DNA from: an uncultured Lachnospiraceae bacterium
Lineage (GTDB): Bacteria; Bacillota; Clostridia; Lachnospirales; Lachnospiraceae
Assembly (NCBI GenBank): GCA_947089585.1
Contig: CAMULB010000006.1
Span: forward strand, 1 to 40,551
Direction: 5' to 3'
DNA: 40,551 bases
The notes below the pieces were generated by a model that was given only the letters and a program-made list of their open reading frames with translations, was not told where the DNA came from and ran no database searches. Each line of letters starts with the position of its first letter. Within the stretch, counting starts at the first letter, position 1. Both the position numbers and the translations under genes were made by a program. This document shows, one piece after another, positions 16,748 through 25,784 of this stretch.

Positions 16748-18634
16748 ATGCAAAACCACATGCGCGATTCCTATATTGATCTGAAAAATGCGATGTCGTT
16801 TGCCACCCGGCTGTTTGTATCCTTTTTTGCAGTAACGATTCCTTTGATGCTGCTGATCTCGGCGTTTCTGTACGTTTTTCTCGGCCGAAACGCCAGAGAG
16901 AGCACTGCAAAGATGATGCTTCAAACACTGGAACGCACCAAGAGCCAGGTGGAATATATTTTTTCCGAAACGGAATATCTGTCCCGCAACATCATTTACG
17001 ACGAAGACGTCCAGCAGATGTTAAAGGAAGCAGCCGCCGGCAATCGCTATCCCAAGGAGGAAGGCGTCAAATATTTTATCAACAGCTTCATTGTCAATCG
17101 GGAGTACATGGACAGCGTCGTACTGCTCGGCAATGAGGCTACCTTATTTTCTACGGAAAAAGCCACGACCGAGATCAGCAGCATGGAACAGATTCGGGAA
17201 AAGTGGTGGTTTGAAAAATTAGACGAGGAAAGCAGTCCCTTCCAGTGGTTTACCTGCGCCCGCAGCAGCGAACCGGATGCATCGGCGCTGCAGGCCCTGA
17301 TGCTGACCCGCATCATCCGCAGCACCGACGACTACAAAACGCCGCTGGGACGCATGATGATCTACATCAACGAGGACTATCTGAACAATATCTGGAACGG
17401 CATTCAATGGGGACAGACGACGAATGTCTGGGTTCTCGACGAGCAGGGGCAGATTCTTTGCCAAAATGATGGCGCAAAGGATTATTCCGCCTCGATTTTG
17501 CCGCTGTCGGAGGATTTTACCGCCGAAAAAATTGAGAGCAGAATCATTCGCACCGGCGGCCGGCGTTACGTGATCGGCAGCGAGCGCTTTGACCATCACC
17601 CATGGCGGATGGTGATGGCCGTCCCCCTCTCGGAGGTGGATGAAAACCAGCAGATGATTCCGATTCAGATTGGGGTGATGGTCATCAGCTTTCTATCGCT
17701 CATGCTCTGCGCCGTCTTTGTCATCTCCCGCAACATCTCCCGGCCGGTGGAGTGCATCTCGGAAATCATGGACAGCTACCACGACCACCGCAGCCGAAAG
17801 ACACCCGGAAACCAGAAGCAGCTGGCACGCATGGTCAAAGCCTTCGAGCAGCGCAACGACGAGGTGGGCCGCATTTACCGTTCTTACGAAAAAATGGTTC
17901 AGCGTGTCGATCACATGATCAATGAGATCTATCTCAAGGATTTGGAAAAAAAGGACGCGGAGCTGGCTCTGATGCAGTCGCAGATCAATCCGCATTTTCT
18001 CTATAATACACTCGACTCGATCAACTGGCTGGCAATGGTCAACGAGCAGGATGAGATCAGCGAAATGGTAACGGCCCTCTCAGATACCTTCCGCCTGAGC
18101 CTGCGCCGCTCCAACAGCCCTTATGTAAAAATCGGGCAGGAATTGGAGTATTTGGACAGCTACATGGTGCTGCAAAAAATCCGTTTCGGCGAAAAGCTGA
18201 CCTATTCCTCCTCGGCCTCGCCGGACATCACGAAGCTCTACATGCTGCGCTTCGTCCTGCAGCCAATTGTGGAAAATGCGATTAAGCACGGCCTCGCCGT
18301 AAGAGAAAACGGCGGCCGGATTGAGCTTCGCTTTTGGCTTGAAGGGGACTGCCTGCAAATCGACGTCATCAACGACGGAGCAGAAATTGATCTCGCACAA
18401 ATGGAGCTGATTCTGGCCTTTGATCTGGAAACAGACGCCTTTTTGAATTTTGCCCAGAAGGGCTACGGCCTGCAGAATATCAACCGGCGCATCAAAATTG
18501 TCCACGGCTCCGATTATGGCCTGCAATATCAGATCCTGGCAGAAGCAAAAACCTGCTGCCGCATCACACTGCCAATCATTGAGCGGGATGTAGAGGAGGA
18601 CGCGTACTACACCGATACAACCTCTCAGACGTAA
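16748..18634 (+). CDS. YesM-type sensor histidine kinase
   Basis: This 628-aa kinase has a transmembrane helix at about residues 20-40, a large extracellular sensor region of dCache type (about 41-298), a second helix (IQIGVMVISFLSLMLCAVFVI) and a HAMP region. The His-kinase motif of the HPK7 group reads MQSQINPHFLYNTLDSINWL, with the phospho-acceptor near His416. The ATPase domain has the N-box VENAIKHGL and a G-box GYGLQNINRRI. GGAAAGGA precedes the ATG. It pairs with the YesN-type regulator across the divergent promoter, and its extracellular domain may respond to the solute-binding lipoprotein encoded 25 bp downstream. Confidence 0.95.
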   Translation: MQNHMRDSYIDLKNAMSFATRLFVSFFAVTIPLMLLISAFLYVFLGRNARESTAKMMLQTLERTKSQVEYIFSETEYLSRNIIYDEDVQQMLKEAAAGNRYPKEEGVKYFINSFIVNREYMDSVVLLGNEATLFSTEKATTEISSMEQIREKWWFEKLDEESSPFQWFTCARSSEPDASALQALMLTRIIRSTDDYKTPLGRMMIYINEDYLNNIWNGIQWGQTTNVWVLDEQGQILCQNDGAKDYSASILPLSEDFTAEKIESRIIRTGGRRYVIGSERFDHHPWRMVMAVPLSEVDENQQMIPIQIGVMVISFLSLMLCAVFVISRNISRPVECISEIMDSYHDHRSRKTPGNQKQLARMVKAFEQRNDEVGRIYRSYEKMVQRVDHMINEIYLKDLEKKDAELALMQSQINPHFLYNTLDSINWLAMVNEQDEISEMVTALSDTFRLSLRRSNSPYVKIGQELEYLDSYMVLQKIRFGEKLTYSSSASPDITKLYMLRFVLQPIVENAIKHGLAVRENGGRIELRFWLEGDCLQIDVINDGAEIDLAQMELILAFDLETDAFLNFAQKGYGLQNINRRIKIVHGSDYGLQYQILAEAKTCCRITLPIIERDVEEDAYYTDTTSQT

Positions 18635-18658
18635 CAGAAAGGACGGCAACATACAGCT

Positions 18659-20167
18659 ATGAAACAGCATGCTTTCTCTGAACCGGAAAACACCCCCCGC
18701 CGAACCAAAAGCTCCGGCCCGGCAGGCGCTTTGGCGTTCCAAGCCCAAACAAGCTCTGGGCCATGCACTAGAGGCGCTTTGGCGTTCCAAGCTCAAACAA
18801 ACTCTGGGCCATGCGCGAAACGGTACGAGCCCGCGCGCCCGTTCGTTGTCTTTTGCGGTCTGCTGCTTTTGCTCACATTGCTGACTGGATGCACGGGCAA
18901 GGAGCAGCGCACCGCGCCGACGGAAGAGCCGGCCGCCGTCTCCCTCGAAATCTGGAGCTTTTTTGACTACAATACGCCGGGCAATCACTATCTGAATCTA
19001 TGGGATGAGTTGGCCGAGGAATACGGTTACGAGCTGAACGTCAAGGTGTTCAAGACCGAGGAGCTCAAGGACAAGCTGCGGATTTCCCTGTTATGCGGCG
19101 AGCTGCCGGATGTATTTGAAGTATGGGGCGGCTCCTTCCCGGAATTTTTAATCGACGCCGGCGCCTGCATTCCGGTGGACGACTACCTGCAGGATTCCGG
19201 TATTCCTTACAAGGAGGAGTATATTTCCCCTTACAAGGACGGCAGGCGGTATATCATTCCCTGCCTGGTTGACGCCTATGCCGTCAACTACTACAACAAA
19301 ACGCTGCTGGAGCAGATGCAGCTTACGATCCCGGAAACCTGGGAGCAGCTGGTTGCGCTGGTGGATGCCGTCCACGCCTACAATAAAGCCCATGGAACCA
19401 GCATCGTTCCCATCGGCTTTGGCAACAAGGATTCCTGGCTTGGAGAACTGATGTATACGATGATCGTCAATCGGGAGAATCCATATGCCTTGGACCAGCT
19501 GTCCGCAGGAGAAATCGACTTTGAAGATGAAATTTTTCGCGACGCCGCAGAAAAAATCCGCCTTTTGGATGAGCATCACGCCTTTGCCGAGGATTTTCTG
19601 CAGACCGGAGAGGTGGAATCGGTGGAAAATTTTGTCGAAGGGCAGGTACTGCTGCTGCCCCACCAATCGACGATTCTCTATTACCTGATGGAGCACATGG
19701 GCGATGACGGCTTTACCATGGCCCAGTTTCCCGACTGCAGCGGCGGACGTTTTGCGGATTATCCGACTTACCTGATGAACGCCAACCCCCATATGACCCC
19801 CGGCCTTTGCCTCAACCGTGACACCGAGCACGCCGACGAGGCGGCTATGGTCTGTCTGGAATTCTCCAAAAGAGTCAACGAAATCAATTATACGCAATAC
19901 GGGTATTACAATTATACGCTGGATCCGTCCTTGGAGCCGCCCCGCCAGCTGCCCGCACCAGTGCAGCAGTTTCGGGATATGCTGGACAGTCAGCAAAAGC
20001 TGACCGGCTTTTGGTATTATGAGCTTTCCAAGGAGAGCGCGGATTCCTGGAGCAATCTGACCAAGCAGCTGTACGCCGGCGTAATTTCGGTGGACGAATT
20101 TATTGCCAGAGGGAAAGAATTGATCAACCCGGAACATATGGTGTATCGCAAAGCTCCTGCACCGTAG
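18659..20167 (+). CDS. Extracellular solute-binding lipoprotein with a duplicated N-terminal block
   Basis: This 502-aa family-1-type sugar/oligopeptide binding protein carries a lipobox LLTGC (Cys near residue 79) after a hydrophobic stretch (FVVFCGLLLLLTLLTG). The mature part shows the usual pattern LEIWSFFDYNTPG, PDVFEVWGGSFPEFL, YAVNYYNKTLLEQM and TWEQLVALVDAVHAYNK. Unlike its family, about 55 residues precede the signal peptide. They contain two copies of a 16-residue block (GALAFQAQTSSGPCTR and GALAFQAQTNSGPCAK). No internal start with a ribosome site is visible. No permease genes follow, so it may work as a ligand sensor for the adjacent kinase rather than as part of an ABC importer. 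Confidence 0.85.
   Translation: MKQHAFSEPENTPRRTKSSGPAGALAFQAQTSSGPCTRGALAFQAQTNSGPCAKRYEPARPFVVFCGLLLLLTLLTGCTGKEQRTAPTEEPAAVSLEIWSFFDYNTPGNHYLNLWDELAEEYGYELNVKVFKTEELKDKLRISLLCGELPDVFEVWGGSFPEFLIDAGACIPVDDYLQDSGIPYKEEYISPYKDGRRYIIPCLVDAYAVNYYNKTLLEQMQLTIPETWEQLVALVDAVHAYNKAHGTSIVPIGFGNKDSWLGELMYTMIVNRENPYALDQLSAGEIDFEDEIFRDAAEKIRLLDEHHAFAEDFLQTGEVESVENFVEGQVLLLPHQSTILYYLMEHMGDDGFTMAQFPDCSGGRFADYPTYLMNANPHMTPGLCLNRDTEHADEAAMVCLEFSKRVNEINYTQYGYYNYTLDPSLEPPRQLPAPVQQFRDMLDSQQKLTGFWYYELSKESADSWSNLTKQLYAGVISVDEFIARGKELINPEHMVYRKAPAP
18725..18820 (+). repeat. In-frame 48-bp tandem duplication in the lipoprotein gene
   Basis: Copy one (18725-18772) and copy two (18773-18820) are almost identical and encode the doubled 16-residue block. 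The length is a multiple of three, so the frame is kept. The unit is GC-rich and its coding potential is good in only one frame. Confidence 0.75.
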
Positions 20168-20393
20168 CGGGCTAGAGTATCACAAGCATAATCCAGGCGC
20201 TCCGCTCATTCATTCTGCGTAAGCCCCCTGGGCCGCCTGGTTTTCTTGTTCCTTGTTCCTGCTTCATGCTTGTCATAATATATCATGAGCGAGCACTCAG
20301 TTCCTTTTTCAAAGAAATCTTTTCTGTGCGAAAAATTTTTATTCTTCAACGCTGCCTTGCCACTGAAAACCTGAATCTGAAATTCTTGCCGCT

Positions 20394-20424
20394 GAAAATG
20401 CGGCCTCAGAGAAGCCGCATTTTC
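20394..20424. terminator. Symmetrical hairpin at the left edge of the metabolic island
   Basis: An 11-bp perfect stem (20394-20404 with 20414-20424), GAAAATGCGGC against GCCGCATTTTC, has a 9-nt loop with A/T runs on both sides. It can serve as terminator for both the rightward lipoprotein operon and the leftward island. The remaining 20168-20393 holds only a partial inverted repeat of ATGCTTGT-like arms and no gene. Confidence 0.75.
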
Positions 20425-20464
20425 ATATGGTCATTAGGTATTGATATAGGCATCACCGAAAAGG

Positions 20465-21729
20465 TCACTGGACCTTCCCGATGAATTTTTCGTTGGAGGC
20501 TGCCATCATAACCAGCCCCAGTACCAGAAGTATTAGATCCACCACATACATCACTCCGAAGTTTGTGAAAAAGCCGGTCATCATCACACCGATTCCTGCG
20601 CCGATCTCAAAGATCGTCCCGATCACCTGATAGCCCATGGTGTAATCCCAGCGGCCATATTTAGTGGCCACATAGGAGGGAAGCAGGTTGCAGAGGGCCC
20701 CCTAGGCCGCAAAAATCACAATTCCTGAGAGCCAGCAGAAAATGGAGGCTTTGGACATAAACAGGTTAAAAACGAATCCAATGATAATAAATACAAAGTA
20801 GATCAGGAAGGTTTTTCTGGTGCCAATCTTCTGGTCGATGATTCCAAATATGAAGCTTCCGATAATCCCGAAAATCCCTCCAACCGCAAACACAGCCGTC
20901 TCCAGGGAATAATCATAACCATAGGACATCATGGCCGGAATGGCGGATGCAATGTAGCTCATCACCGCCAGGAAGGCGAAGGCGGAGCCAAGTCCGATCA
21001 GCCAGGTATCCTTATCGCTGCAGACTTTTCCTAAGGTAAATGGGCTCTTATACGCCTTCATCTGCCTTAAGATCTCACCGGCATTGGCGGAAAAAGAGGT
21101 ATCTCCGTCCGGGTACTCTCCTGCTTCCTCCGGATTATTTTTTACAAAGAGCAAGGTGATGATGCCTACTACTACCAGAATTACCGCGATCACGGCCATG
21201 CCGCCGCCAAGTCCCAGGCTGCCCAAAAGCTTTGGCATCATGGGAACATACACAATATTCATCAAAATGATGCCGATGGTAGTAATCCCCAGCACCACGC
21301 CTTTCTTGGTGGGCCACCAGTTGGCGGTCAGCGTCATACCGCCGTTTTTCTCATAGCCGCCTCCCAGAAAACCGATCACCAGGATCATCACCAGAAAAAC
21401 CGGCATGCTCTGGGTGGTTCCAAATACAATCAGCAATGCTGCCGAAAGGAACAGGGTCACCGCTGACAGCATCTTGGGGCCAATCTTTTGTACCGCCTTA
21501 GCCAATACCAGCACACCTACCGCCTTCATGATACAGGCAATCCCGGACACCGCATTGATCGCATTCAAATCCCAGCCCCGGATCTCCGAAAATATGGGAA
21601 ATACCGTGTTATTATTGCCGCCGATGATACTGGTTCCGATGAGGAACAAACGGCTGTATATAGCATGGTGCCGATCTGCTTGGGCCCATACCACTTGGAA
21701 TTCGGATTCATTTTTATCTCTTTGTTCAT
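20465..21729 (-). pseudogene. MFS transporter gene with a frameshift and an in-frame amber codon
   Basis: Read from ATG 21729 (MNKEIKMNPNSKWYGPKQIG, GGGGAAAGAG upstream) the frame is lost after GTMLYTAV. The sequence GCCGTTTGTTCC at 21647-21658 would stay in frame with one more T, and the protein continues in the next frame as LFLIGTSIIGGNNNTVFPIF. A second lesion is a TAG at 20702-20704, after GIVIFAA; beyond it the same frame goes on as GALCNLLPSYVATKYG to the natural end. Joined, the product would be a full transporter of about 420 aa with typical OFA-like features. It is the last gene of the island operon, 54 bp after the DUF35-ACP gene, and would be its importer. Two independent lesions favour a pseudogene over recoding, though sequencing error cannot be excluded. 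Confidence 0.82.
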
Positions 21730-21783
21730 TTGCTCTTTCCCCATTTCGTTTTTAATTGAAAAAAACTTTCATCTTAAACCCCA

Positions 21784-22629
21784 CTACATCTTTTCCTTAA
21801 TCTTGTTTACAAAATCCGCCAGGGTGTTCAGAAGACTGGCCTCCTGAATCTCAATCTCCACGTCCAGTTCATCCTCAATCTGGGAGATCATCACGATCAT
21901 CTTCATGGATTCGTTGGCCAGATCCTCCCGGATATCTGTAGCCATAGTAAGTTCCGAGACATCCACGCCGTAGGCCTCCGCTGCGCAGGCCAGAACCGTC
22001 CTTGCGACCTCGTCATTTGCCACATCAATGCCGCAGTTCCTGCCGGCTGCATCCTTCCGGGCATCGACTGCCGGCTGCTGCCCTGCCCCTACCTCTGCTC
22101 CAAGAGGATCCGCCGGGATTGCCTGCTGCCTGCCCTGCGCCAGATCAGCCTTTCCTTCCTTCTTCACCGGCTCCTGAATATCCGGCAGCTTATAAAACTC
22201 GCTTTGGCCTTCCAGCTCCCAGACCACCACCCTGGTATCCGCATCCTGAATCAGAAGAGGCTTTGCCAACACCTCTTCCTCCTGCACCAGCCTGGCAAAT
22301 TCGTCGTATTTGCCATAGTCCACATGGAGCAGGCTGGTGTTCACCGGATCCGCTCCGGGAACCGCGATCTCCACCGCAAAATAATCCCCGTGGGCCTTCC
22401 GGAAATCCGGATCTCCAAAAGCGCCCTTGGTGGGAAGGGCCTGCTTTACTACGCCCCTCATATTGGTGAGGTCGATCCACTCCGTATCCAGACCGCCGCA
22501 GGCATTGCAGCAAAGGTATGGCGGGAATTCGATATGACCGCATTTGGTACATTTCCGCCCTAAGACCGTGCCTTCCTCCAGCGCACGGTAATAGGTCTTT
22601 GTAATTGGCTCTAAATCATATTTTGTCAT
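21784..22629 (-). CDS. DUF35 (zinc ribbon + OB-fold) protein fused to an acyl carrier protein
   Basis: This 281-aa protein has two parts. Residues 1-150 are a DUF35 module: a four-cysteine zinc ribbon (CTKCG and CNACGG) followed by an OB fold with RGVVKQALPTKGAFGDP and YFAVEIAVPG. Such proteins bind thiolases and guide CoA substrates, as in archaeal thiolase/HMG-CoA synthase complexes. A flexible Ala/Gly/Gln-rich linker leads to residues 200-281, an acyl carrier protein. Ser241 (TDIREDLANESMKM) takes the phosphopantetheine position where DSL is usual. Several starts are possible; AAAGGAG nine bases upstream favours ATG 22629. It lies 21 bp after the thiolase gene. The fusion suggests that the thiolase acts on carrier-bound acyl groups. 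Confidence 0.85.
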   Translation of the reverse strand: MTKYDLEPITKTYYRALEEGTVLGRKCTKCGHIEFPPYLCCNACGGLDTEWIDLTNMRGVVKQALPTKGAFGDPDFRKAHGDYFAVEIAVPGADPVNTSLLHVDYGKYDEFARLVQEEEVLAKPLLIQDADTRVVVWELEGQSEFYKLPDIQEPVKKEGKADLAQGRQQAIPADPLGAEVGAGQQPAVDARKDAAGRNCGIDVANDEVARTVLACAAEAYGVDVSELTMATDIREDLANESMKMIVMISQIEDELDVEIEIQEASLLNTLADFVNKIKEKM

Positions 22630-22650
22630 CACAACCATCTCCTTTGCTCC

Positions 22651-23949
22651 TTATTTCTTCTCTAACATGATATTTAACACGTTCTGGCTGCCGCCGAAGC
22701 CCCGCAGCATGGCATGGTTCACCTCATGCCCCACCTGGGTTGCCCCTGCATCGCCCCGCATCTGGCGCACGGCCTCATAGAGGTCATGAAGCCCAGAAGC
22801 GCCTGCCGCGTGGCCGTACTGGCAGCGTCCGCCGTTGGTATTCACTGGACGGTCTCCGTCGTAGGCGATCCGCCCTTCCTTTACATACTGCCAGCCTTCC
22901 CCCTTGGGCAGGTATTCACACATTTCGGCTGCCAGCATCTCCGACTGGTTGTAGAAATCATTGGTGAGGAACAGATCCATGTCGGCCCCGGTAAGCCCGG
23001 TTAATTCCTTCATCTGCCGGTAGGCGTTGGCCGTTGCCTGCATTTCCAATCTGGGATTGGAGATCTCCAGGCAGGAATGGCCTACCCCCAACACCTCAAT
23101 GGGATGCTCCGTATATTGATATGCCAGCTCCGTGGGGCAGACAATCACCGCCGCCGCCCCGTCGCAGCGCTGTTCAAAATGGGAGGCACGCATATATTTT
23201 CCGATCAGGGGATTGAATTTGGAATGAAGATACGCATAGGCGCTGTCCATGCCGTTCTTTGCCGCCAATTCCTCGTAGGTATCATTGGTAATGGTGCTTA
23301 AAGGATTTAATGCCGCGGCCCTCCGGCAGTTTACGGACAGGTTCGTCATAAAGCCGTCCACATCCTCTGGGCTGATACGGTTTTCATTGATATAATAATC
23401 CAGCCAGGACTCGGAGTTAAAGGGCAGAGCCCCCCTGGTAAACAGGGTGTAATCCCTGGGCATGGTGGAGCAGAGTACCTCATGGAAAATGGCGTCGGTG
23501 CCGAACTTGCGCTCCGTCAGCACCCGGGTGGGATGGGCAATGGAATAGGGCATCTCGATACAGCCGCTGAGCACCATGTCATACTGGCCGCTGGCTACCG
23601 CCTGTACTGCTGTCTCCAGCGCCACATAGCCGGTGGCGCAGGCCTCGCTGTGGTGGTAGGAGCCCTTCCCCTTCATGCCCAGCCAGTTGGCCACATGCAT
23701 GTTGGGGGTGGCGAAATTGCTGGTCCAGCCGGGGCCTGCCTGGCCGTGGATATAATACTCGACATCCTTTCCGGTAACCCCTGCATCCTTCATGGCGTCC
23801 CGGGCCGCATAGGCAAATAATTCCGCCTCATTCATTCCGTCCACAGCCGGCTCATCCAGTACCCGGACAAAGGGTGTGGCCCCCACGCCGATGATGGAAA
23901 CACTGCGGGAATAGGGCTTCAACTTTGGCACATTCTCGTTAAAACTCAT
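22651..23949 (-). CDS. Thiolase-superfamily protein (SCP2-thiolase/BbsB-like)
   Basis: This 432-aa protein has the thiolase fold. The acyl-accepting Cys104 sits in HSEACATGYVALETA, and the His of the second loop is in GRCQYGHAAGASG (His380). The second catalytic cysteine, normally near the C-terminus in a CxG context, is absent; the region reads MLRGFGGSQNVLNIM. This is the pattern of thiolase-like proteins that pair with DUF35 partners, for example BbsA/BbsB of anaerobic toluene breakdown and PhlC/PhlB acyltransferases. It may therefore cleave or form a beta-keto bond on an unusual substrate. AAAAGGAGG precedes the ATG. The next gene encodes the DUF35-ACP partner. Confidence 0.88.
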   Translation of the reverse strand: MSFNENVPKLKPYSRSVSIIGVGATPFVRVLDEPAVDGMNEAELFAYAARDAMKDAGVTGKDVEYYIHGQAGPGWTSNFATPNMHVANWLGMKGKGSYHHSEACATGYVALETAVQAVASGQYDMVLSGCIEMPYSIAHPTRVLTERKFGTDAIFHEVLCSTMPRDYTLFTRGALPFNSESWLDYYINENRISPEDVDGFMTNLSVNCRRAAALNPLSTITNDTYEELAAKNGMDSAYAYLHSKFNPLIGKYMRASHFEQRCDGAAAVIVCPTELAYQYTEHPIEVLGVGHSCLEISNPRLEMQATANAYRQMKELTGLTGADMDLFLTNDFYNQSEMLAAEMCEYLPKGEGWQYVKEGRIAYDGDRPVNTNGGRCQYGHAAGASGLHDLYEAVRQMRGDAGATQVGHEVNHAMLRGFGGSQNVLNIMLEKK

Positions 23950-24015
23950 TTCTATCTGATCCTCCTTTTATATTGCGGGGAAAAAGCCTGCCGCCCTTCC
24001 CCCTCTGTCAAAAAA

Positions 24016-25767
24016 TTATCTTACCACGTAGCTGGTATGCAAAAGCTGATGTGCACGCTCGCCCCCCGCTTCTCCCAGGAACTTGGCATAGATCTCTTTG
24101 ATGGCCGGATTCTCATGGGATTTGCGTACCTGGCTGCAGACATCATTTTGGTACAACGCCTGGGCGCGGAGAGCGGGGACATTGTTGAGGGCCCGGACCG
24201 CTGCCGGCTGATGGGGCTGTCCTCCGCCATTGACACAGCCGCCCGGACAAGCCATAATCTCGATAAACTGGTAGTCCGCCTCACCGGCCTTCACCCTGGT
24301 GAGCAAGGCATTTGCGTTGGCAAGGCCAGAGGCCGCCGCTACCTTGATGACGGTTCCGTCCACCTCCACGGCCGCCTCCTTGATGCCGTTCATACCGCGG
24401 ACTTCCGTAAAGTCCAGCTTCTCCAATGTCTTACCAGAAAGCTTCTCCACCACGGTTCGTAAAGCCGCCTCCATAACGCCGCCGGCGGCCCCAAAGATCA
24501 CTCCGGCGCCGCTGCCCTGACCCAGGGGATCGTCGAATTTTGCCTTCGGGTTCATGGCCTCTAGCTGAATCTCCTTCTCCTTCAACAGCTTCGCCAGTTC
24601 ATTGGTGGTGATAACGATATCTACGTCCGGCACGCCGGCGCCGCACTCGTCATCCCTGGTAATCTCGAACTTCTTGGCGGTGCAGGGCATGACGCTGACC
24701 ATCACGATATTTTCCTTCTTCACGCCCTCATTGGCGGCGATGTAGGATTTTACAATGGCCCCCTGCATCTGGTGTGGGGACTTGCAGGTGGAGATATGAT
24801 CCAGCATATCCGGATAAAAATGCTCTGCATACTTCACCCAGCCGGGACAGCAGGAGGTGATCATGGGAAGCACGCCCTCACGCTGAATCCGGTGGATCAG
24901 CTCCTGGGCCTCCTCCATAATGGTGAGGTCCGCGCCGAACTTGGTATCAAATACCTTGTCAAAGCCTGCCCGGTGAAGGGCCTCCGCGATCCGCCCCTCC
25001 ACGTCCACGCCGATGGGGAACTCAAAGGCCTCTCCCAGCGCCGCACGCACAGCTGGGGCCACCTGGGCCACCACATATTGATCCGGATCATCCAGGGCTT
25101 TTTTCACCGCATCGGTATTGTCAATCTCCGTCAGGGCTCCCACGGGGCATACTGCCACGCACTGGCCGCAGTTGACACAGCTGCTGGCGGCAAGGCCCTT
25201 GGGAGAGGCGGGGGTTACCAGGATATCCAGCCCTTCTCCCCAGGCGGTGATGGCGGATACGGCCTGCATCTTGGCGCAGACATTGATGCAGCGCTTGCAT
25301 TTGATACACTTGTTGTTATCCCGCGCCAGCACTTTTGAGGATAGATCCAGCTGCTGGAGATCCGTCTTGGGAAGCTCCGGTTCATCGGTAAAGCCGTATT
25401 CATGGAGCAGCTCCTGAAGCTCGCAGCTTCCGGACCGCAGGCAGTAGAGGCAGGATTTGTTATGGTTAGCCAGAATCCTTGCCAGGGCTTCCTTTCTCGC
25501 CGCCATCACTGCCGGAGTGTTGGTCAGTATCTCCATCCCTTCCTTCACCCGGGTAGTGGAGGCGTTGACCACCTTGCCCTCCACTTCCACTACACAGACG
25601 CCGCTCTCGTCAATGTCCGTCACCCCTTTAAGATAATACAGGGTGGGGATGGGCTGCTGGAGGTATTCCTTTGCGAATTTCATGGTTTCAAAGGAAGCAT
25701 CCAGGATGGTGATCCCTTTTTTCATGGTATATTCATATTTATTGATCTTAAATGTCACATTTCCCAT
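24016..25767 (-). CDS. [FeFe] hydrogenase, CpI-like, with degenerate 2Fe-2S domain
   Basis: This 583-aa hydrogenase interconverts H2 with protons and electrons. The H-cluster motifs are intact: L1 TSCCPGW, L2 MPCTAKKFE and L3 EIMACPGGCVNGGGQP. Ahead lie a His-Cys3 cluster site (HNKSCLYCLRSGSC) and two 4Fe-4S sites (CIKCKRCINVC and CVNCGQCVAVC). The N-terminal ferredoxin-like domain has lost three of the four 2Fe-2S ligands known from Clostridium CpI: Tyr44, Ser55 and Ser70 stand where Cys is expected, and only Cys58 remains. The domain is kept in length, so it probably serves as a docking surface. It lies 17 bp after the flavoprotein gene, so its redox partner is probably the flavoprotein/ferredoxin pair. 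Maturases HydE, HydF and HydG are not in the window. Confidence 0.95.
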   Translation of the reverse strand: MGNVTFKINKYEYTMKKGITILDASFETMKFAKEYLQQPIPTLYYLKGVTDIDESGVCVVEVEGKVVNASTTRVKEGMEILTNTPAVMAARKEALARILANHNKSCLYCLRSGSCELQELLHEYGFTDEPELPKTDLQQLDLSSKVLARDNNKCIKCKRCINVCAKMQAVSAITAWGEGLDILVTPASPKGLAASSCVNCGQCVAVCPVGALTEIDNTDAVKKALDDPDQYVVAQVAPAVRAALGEAFEFPIGVDVEGRIAEALHRAGFDKVFDTKFGADLTIMEEAQELIHRIQREGVLPMITSCCPGWVKYAEHFYPDMLDHISTCKSPHQMQGAIVKSYIAANEGVKKENIVMVSVMPCTAKKFEITRDDECGAGVPDVDIVITTNELAKLLKEKEIQLEAMNPKAKFDDPLGQGSGAGVIFGAAGGVMEAALRTVVEKLSGKTLEKLDFTEVRGMNGIKEAAVEVDGTVIKVAAASGLANANALLTRVKAGEADYQFIEIMACPGGCVNGGGQPHQPAAVRALNNVPALRAQALYQNDVCSQVRKSHENPAIKEIYAKFLGEAGGERAHQLLHTSYVVR

Positions 25768-25784
25768 TGCTCGCGCCTCCTGTC

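Noticed and set aside
20702..20704. In-frame TAG in the MFS gene as a pyrrolysine or suppressed codon
   Set aside because: The same gene also has a frameshift at its start, and CAG-to-TAG is a simple mutation; no pyl genes are seen.
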